Below, one piece after another: positions 58,822 to 64,000 of a stretch of 64,000 nt of DNA. Made by a program: the position numbers and the translations under genes. The stretch comes from Pythium myriotylum. Lineage: Eukaryota > Oomycota > Peronosporomycetes > Pythiales > Pythiaceae. The DNA lies in contig JALJCQ010000035.1 in assembly GCA_023091665.1 (NCBI GenBank), forward strand, positions 1 to 64,000, read 5' to 3'. Below the pieces are notes generated by a model, which did not search any database, had not been told where the DNA came from, and saw nothing but the letters and a program-made list of their open reading frames with translations. Position 1 is the stretch's first letter; the number at the start of each line of letters is the position of its first letter.

Positions 58822-61800
58822 GTCCGCCCGCGCAAGACGAACGAAGAACGCAGCTGCTGATCAACGTCGACCATGGAGAAGAGAGAAGCCGCGAGTGGTC
58901 CACGCTTGGGCAGTCTCAGCTGCGCCGCCGGCATCCCACTTCTTCTTCCCGCCGTCTTCGACATCCGGGTTGCGCCTGTGCTCGTTGTGCGTGCGAGAAG
59001 AGCCAACGGACCCAGAACCGAAGCATCGTCACGGCATCAACAACGCGGGGCGTGCGCGGGCTTCGACGTAGACGAGGACGAGGACGAGAACGAAGACGTG
59101 CGATGGAGCCCACGGTCTCGGTCAAGGTCGAGCCCGAGGCGCTGGGTCGTGGAGCAGAGCAAGGACAAGTCCAACCCTCGACTACTGTCGTCGTCTCATC
59201 AGCGGGCGATCTCGTCGCCTCCACCTCCGCCTCCACCGCTTGATCTTTTCGGCGTTCCGTCCGCTCGAGGCCGTCCGCTCGGTCCGCTCGAGCGGCGACG
59301 CTGTGACGAGCCATGTTTCCTCGGGCGTCTCCGGAAGATGAAAATGGAGCCGTCCACCAGCTCCAAACGCTACTCGAGCGACCATAAGTCCGCCATCTCG
59401 AGAGCTCCGACCTCCAGCGACAGCTCATTGTGAAGACCTCGGCGAGGCGCATGCGGTGGCATCACGTCCACCTGTCGATCTTGTCGCCAGCGATGACCAG
59501 GTCGAAAAAAGCGCATGAGGCTCTCAAATGGCCGCTAGAGGTGTTTTCCTGCTGCTGCGTCCGCGTCCGTCGGCACTAGCGCTTCGGACCACCACACATT
59601 GACGCGCATCGTCAAGTTGCGTCGGCCAAGCGACTTTGCTGCAGCCTTCGTCCGGGTTCCCAAGTCGTCACATGCAAATAACTGCGGCGACAGCTCGCAA
59701 ATGGACGCCATTTTGGTGGCTTTGACGTCGTGCTCCAACCGCCCCAGCTCACTTGAAGACACAGCTCGCATGCCAAAAGTTGTGTCCAAGTATCGTGCAC
59801 CAGATCCAGCTTTCAGAGACGCTCTATGTGTTCAGCCGGCTACGCAGCACGCAGAAAACCGCCTCTCGTGCCTGTTTTCGGCCCATTTTCGTGCTCTTCC
59901 CACGCGGAAACATGCGCGGCTGACCCACTTCCCGTCCATCCACGCGCCCAATTTTTGTCCCACGCATGGATGTGACTGAGTCCGACATCATGGAAGTCTT
60001 TCGTGGGGGTATCGAGCGCGTTTGAGCATGGCGATTGAGTGGGCGAGCCATTGTGGTGACCCGATGCGTATGTGGGTAAAGTCGCCATTTCCAGGACGAC
60101 GATGACAACAAGTGTGAAAATGGTCAAAGTCTCGTACTCCAAGTGGTGGATCAAGTGCGCGCGGGCTGTGCGACCTCGGCAACGCTGTTTTCGCGCGGTT
60201 TGGAGGCGAACTCGCGACGCTATGGCCGTCGTGCGGCGCGAGCGATCTCGAGACCTCGCGTTGGGAGACGAAGAAGCAAGGCACAGGACGAAGGCGATGC
60301 GATTTTCCAGTACACAAGCGCGATTCAGTGACGTCTAGGTGCATCACACCTTGTCACGCAAGTTTCACGCGCGTAGGTGTCGTGGTCGCGTCGCGACGTG
60401 CTCGAGAAGCTGTCCGCGGAAGCTCCATTTTGGCGTCGTTTCGAAGGTGTGCCAAGGTCTCACAAGTCGGCGGGAAGTCACGAGGAGGCGAGGCGACGCC
60501 GTCACGAGCTCGACCGCGAAATGTCGGCACACTCGTCGTCCACCACCGTCCGCTCGATTCTGGTCGGCTCGGCTCAGCTCAGCTCAGCTCGGCTCCGGCG
60601 GCGTGGTTGGGCCGGGCCACTCACGGTCTCCGCGAAGGCGATCGTGGGATCAAGTCGCGGTCGCAGTTGCGTGAGATGATCCGACCTGAGCTCTCGCACT
60701 CGCACGCTTCGGTCGAGTGCGTTGGGAGAAGATGCAAGCGAATGATGGCGTGAGGACGAGGCGTGCGAGAGCGTGCTGTGGGTTTTATTCGCCCGTGGGA
60801 GCCGCCGCTCAAGGTGGTTAGAACGATGGGCATGGCCGGTCCACTACCGTACTGTCGTCGATCCACTCTTTCGTGCGAGCTAGCCAGCCTTCGAGCAGAG
60901 CAGGATCTGCTGAGCGCCAGGGTTCCCGCGCGTGCAAAGACGCTGTGTCGGTGTTGCTACAGGATACTCGCAGCTTGGACTACAGCCAATACCGCGTGGA
61001 TGACGGAGCCGAGCCGAGCCGAGCCGAGCCGAGAGAAGGTTCTTGCGATTATGGAGGTGGTCGAAGACCCCGAAATGCTCGTCGATGGGGTGGTTTTCAC
61101 CGCCATTCTGTTCAATAAAGAAATGGCCACAATGGAAAGCATGTTGAGCTCTGTTATACGTTTGGTGATGTGTCTTGGCTGCTATGGTAGAAAGGTTGCG
61201 TGAACAGCATCTCGAGGTTTTTCGTCGAGTTAGGAGGGAGTGTGAGGATGCCGAGCTCCAATTCATACGGTTGATACAAAAGGCGGGAAATTCTTGCGGT
61301 AGTTTGAAAAGTTTTCAAACGTCAGCGGATTCTTTTCCCGCTCGTTTCAACACGCGAACAAATCAGATCCCACTCTTTCTAGTTCACACCATGGGTGCGT
61401 GGGCTTCCACTGCATCGTCATGGCCATGGTTACAGTATCTAGTACCCAGGATCTTGCAACGAGAGAGGAAGAGGCGTACCGTAGCGAGCCCGTAGCGACG
61501 AGTTCTGCACATTGCTCACGAAATCAACATCAAGAACGAGGTTGCTCGAATCCCACGGAGAGCTGTTCCTATCCACTATTATCCCTGCCACTGCTCCTGC
61601 TCCTGCTCCTTCTGCTAACTTCATCACATAACTCGCTCTCTTTGGTTGTCTGTGGGTTTGACCGCCCACGAACCACCGCCGACGTCGGCGGCGTCCAGAG
61701 CCTCGTGGCGCCGCTGCAGCGTGGCGCATATGCGCCCGGCGAGCTCAAGCGACTTGCGAGCCACGTGGTGAAGCGTCTTGCCGACGTGGACGCTTCGCTC

Positions 61801-63917
61801 AGCAAGACCTGCTCGAGCTCGAGCGCGAGCGTGAGATCGACGCCGTCGTCGTCGTCGTCGTGGCCTTTGCCGTCAACAACGAGTGTCGAGGCTCGCGCGC
61901 AGGCTCTATTTAGCGCGCCACTCCACGCTCCAGGAGCACAAAGCGCCCTGACGTTCGGCGTTTCCTCGAGGCCGCGCCGTTGCCGCGACTCACAGCCGAA
62001 CGCGTGCGCTCGGGAAGGAGAGATCATGACGCTCGGCCCGAGCTGGCCGGCGAAAAAGTACTCGCTGGTGAACATGCCGTAGGCGCCGGTCGCCGGTGGG
62101 ACGTATTATAGGTTTAGGGTCAGCACCAGTCTGTCGTCAATCTGAGTTCAGACAGTTGATGAACTGTTTCCACTCTGCAACCGCCATGCAGAGAAAGAAA
62201 TCTACGAATACATACCTCACGAGCGCCATGTGCAAAACGTACCATCAGCGCTCTCGCTCACACGCTTGGTAACCCTCTAGCGCAATGGCCTTCACCACAC
62301 GATGTAGTGACGAGACACACCTTCCGAGGACACCTTCCGACGAGAGAGTGACACTTTGTTCGGCGGTCGTGAAGTCTTTGGCCGGCGTCAAGATCCCAGA
62401 ATCAATCGAGCTCTACTGATTAGAAGTCTACATCCGGTGGTGCTGGGTCATGATTAGGTAGCACCTTCTCTCCCGTGCACCAGGTCTCCCAGGACGAGGC
62501 TGACAACGTGCCGGAGCCGCGGTCGAGATGCTTCGGTGGGCGCCCATGAACTCGCCTCGAGCTGCGAGGACTTCACATCTGAGGCAGAGAGTCAAATGAT
62601 GAAGAAAGAGCAAGACTTCGCTTCGAGTCGGCACCCAGGTAGACTTGGAAGATGATGCATGCAAATGATAGAATCCAAGCGTTTTGGAAGGGGTATCCAT
62701 ATCTTTTCCTTCCGCATCCAACTTCAACAGCGTGTCCAGAGACAAGCCATCAAGAGTTGACTCGGTTTCTCTTCCTGTTATTATCACGCAGCTGATGGGT
62801 CGACTCGAGACTGAGTTTCTGAGGTGGATTGGACGAGGTTCTCGCCACTAGTCACCGCACTTTTCTCGTGCAATCGGGAGCATCAACAGTGTTGCTAGTT
62901 GAACTCAATAGACTTTATCATCATCATCAACAACAATCAGGAAGCGTCGTGAATACTAAAATAGCTATCTGCGGAGCAGAGCGGCGCCGAGGTGTGAGGA
63001 AGAGTGAGCCGAGATGTGAAAAGAAAAAAGGAAGAGTGAAGTGAAGGGATCCCAAGAAATCTCGAAAAAACTGAACTCAATATCCATGACCTCACATAGC
63101 CACGCGTCTGCTGGATTCAATACGAAGCCTGCAGATCCGGCGTGGTCCGTCACTGACAGGGACTGCTGTCCTCTGCGGAATAGCGGGTCTGCGCCTTTCG
63201 ATGGAAGACGTCATGGGTCTGGGAGAAATCTGGCTGCGTGTTCTATCTATACGGCGTGTATCCTCAAGAATCATCTCGAATTAACGAAAACAGTCAGTTG
63301 TCTTTCAACGACAGCAAGGGAAACAAGAAAGCGGCTCGGTCTTGGAAAACCCGCAAGACTCCATTCTCTCCCTCCTCCATGTAGAACCAAACCAACAAAC
63401 TCAGAGCCCCGTCGTCAGCCCTGTCAGGCGAGAACAAAAGACGGAACCGTCCCCCCAAGTAGCTGAGCTCGATCTCGGTGCGCTTGTCGAAGAGTCGGCC
63501 TCTTTGACGGCCGGACCGTTCAGTCGCCGGTTCTCTCGATTGGAGCAGAAAAAGGCGGGAGCCGAGGGAATCAACGCGGTGTTGGCCAGTCTGAGGGATG
63601 TCTCGACGGAAGGACGAGGCGCCAAGTCTCGATGACCTGTGAGAGTGGATGCGAGTGTCCACGTCGTCGACGCGGAACGAGGTCGTCAGGGCCGATGGAC
63701 CTGCGAGAACGCATGGCGCAGTCCAGTGGACTGTGCGTGGCGACTGTCGCGAGGTCGTGTCAGGCACGTTGAAGTTGCCGATGGGAGTGTACGCCAAGTG
63801 CGGTCCGTCCGCATCATGCCATCCGGAAAGATGGCCAGAAGATCCGGAAGATCCGGAAGATCCGGAAGATCCTCCACATCCGGAAGATCCTCTCCACATC
63901 CGGAAGATCGGCCTCTG
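58104..63917 (+). repeat. Array unit 11
   Basis: 5,814 bp. I found no difference from units 9 and 10 at any variable site inspected. Confidence 0.95.
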
Positions 63918-64000
63918 GGACCGGACCGGGTGTCCGACGAAAAAGAACAAAAGAAACGAAAGAAACCAAAAAAAAAAACAAAATGGTGTACTCCACATAA
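63918..64000 (+). repeat. Array unit 12 (first 83 bases only)
   Basis: Begins with the same GGACCGGACC start and the long-form A-rich tract, then runs off the window, so the array continues to the right. Confidence 0.95.

Larger units (their letters stand above)
1..64000 (+). repeat. Macrosatellite: head-to-tail array of ~5.8-kb units
   Basis: The whole window is eleven complete direct repeats and part of a twelfth. The same landmarks recur in the same order and spacing in every copy: the A-rich tract, the CTG/CT tract, the GGCTC and GAGCC pentamers, the GTTTGAAAA/TTTTCAAAC palindrome and the GATCCGGAA minisatellite. Unit lengths are 5769, 5799, 5824, 5816, 5814, 5816, 5814, 5823, 5814, 5814 and 5814 bp. 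Outside repeat-length changes and the indel-rich stretch at 14.7-19.6 kb, I count fewer than ten variable positions. Such homogeneity is typical of arrays maintained by unequal crossover or gene conversion, or of recent amplification. No unit is inverted and no foreign sequence interrupts the array. It is not an rDNA array: no rRNA core sequence is visible. Confidence 0.97.

Noticed and set aside
1..64000. Ribosomal DNA or 5S array
   Set aside because: Unit length would suit an rDNA spacer unit, but none of the universally conserved SSU, LSU, 5.8S or 5S core sequences could be seen on either strand. A GATCTCGTC match near 1090 is isolated.
1..64000. Concatemer of a small circular genome (viral or plasmid, ~5.8 kb) assembled as a repeat
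   Set aside because: No Rep, capsid, replicase or plasmid gene is recognisable, and ordered allele differences between units argue for a real array. A rolling-circle or extrachromosomal amplicon of host DNA cannot be excluded from sequence alone.
1..64000. CRISPR array
   Set aside because: The repeats are kilobases long with near-identical content throughout; there are no short regularly spaced repeats with variable spacers.

Overview
The window is one object: a head-to-tail tandem array of a unit of about 5.8 kb, in direct orientation. It holds eleven complete copies (5,769-5,824 bp each) and the first 83 bases of a twelfth. Phasing every copy on the same motif (GGACCGGACC) puts unit starts at 1, 5770, 11569, 17393, 23209, 29023, 34839, 40653, 46476, 52290, 58104 and 63918. 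No unique flanking DNA is present, so the array continues past the right edge and probably the left. Copies differ by a handful of SNPs, a few microsatellite length changes and one A-rich insertion, plus one anomalous stretch at about 14.70-19.57 kb dense in single-base indels.

The composition points to a nuclear eukaryotic genome: a long macrosatellite, CT, CTG and pentanucleotide microsatellites, GC-rich DNA with plentiful CpG, no operon-like packing, and no long gene. The sequence does not fix the lineage. I recognise no rRNA, tRNA, snRNA, histone, transposase, reverse transcriptase, CRISPR or phage gene.

Layout of one unit, using unit 9 (46476-52289) as the reference majority-type copy: an A-rich tract and a small cluster of internal direct repeats (first ~175 bp); a GC-rich, pyrimidine-biased stretch ending in (CTG)5(CT)18; an ATG in strong start context opening a 186-codon frame (47245-47805); about 1.5 kb of + strand sequence with coding-like composition broken by stops and one frame change; a GGCTC pentamer array and, 440 bp further on, its inverted counterpart GAGCC; two short + strand frames (49198-49575 and 49556-49867); an imperfect 60-bp dyad with TTTCCCGC-type arms; a mixed region where both strands have short open frames; a 119-codon minus-strand frame (50800-51159); a + strand open stretch at the 3' end (51657-52007, continuing after one TGA); and a GATCCGGAA minisatellite at the unit junction. 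None of these frames has a recognised homologue, and most may be chance in a GC-rich, stop-poor background. All are reported at low confidence.

Units 4-11 are nearly homogeneous, whereas units 1, 2 and 3 carry older or alternative alleles lost stepwise from left to right. This may mean the left side is nearer an array edge, but the last allele switch overlaps the indel-rich stretch at 14.7-19.6 kb, so an assembly join of two read sets is an equally good explanation. Nothing here shows genes working together; the array itself, its homogenisation pattern and its junction minisatellite are the notable biology.
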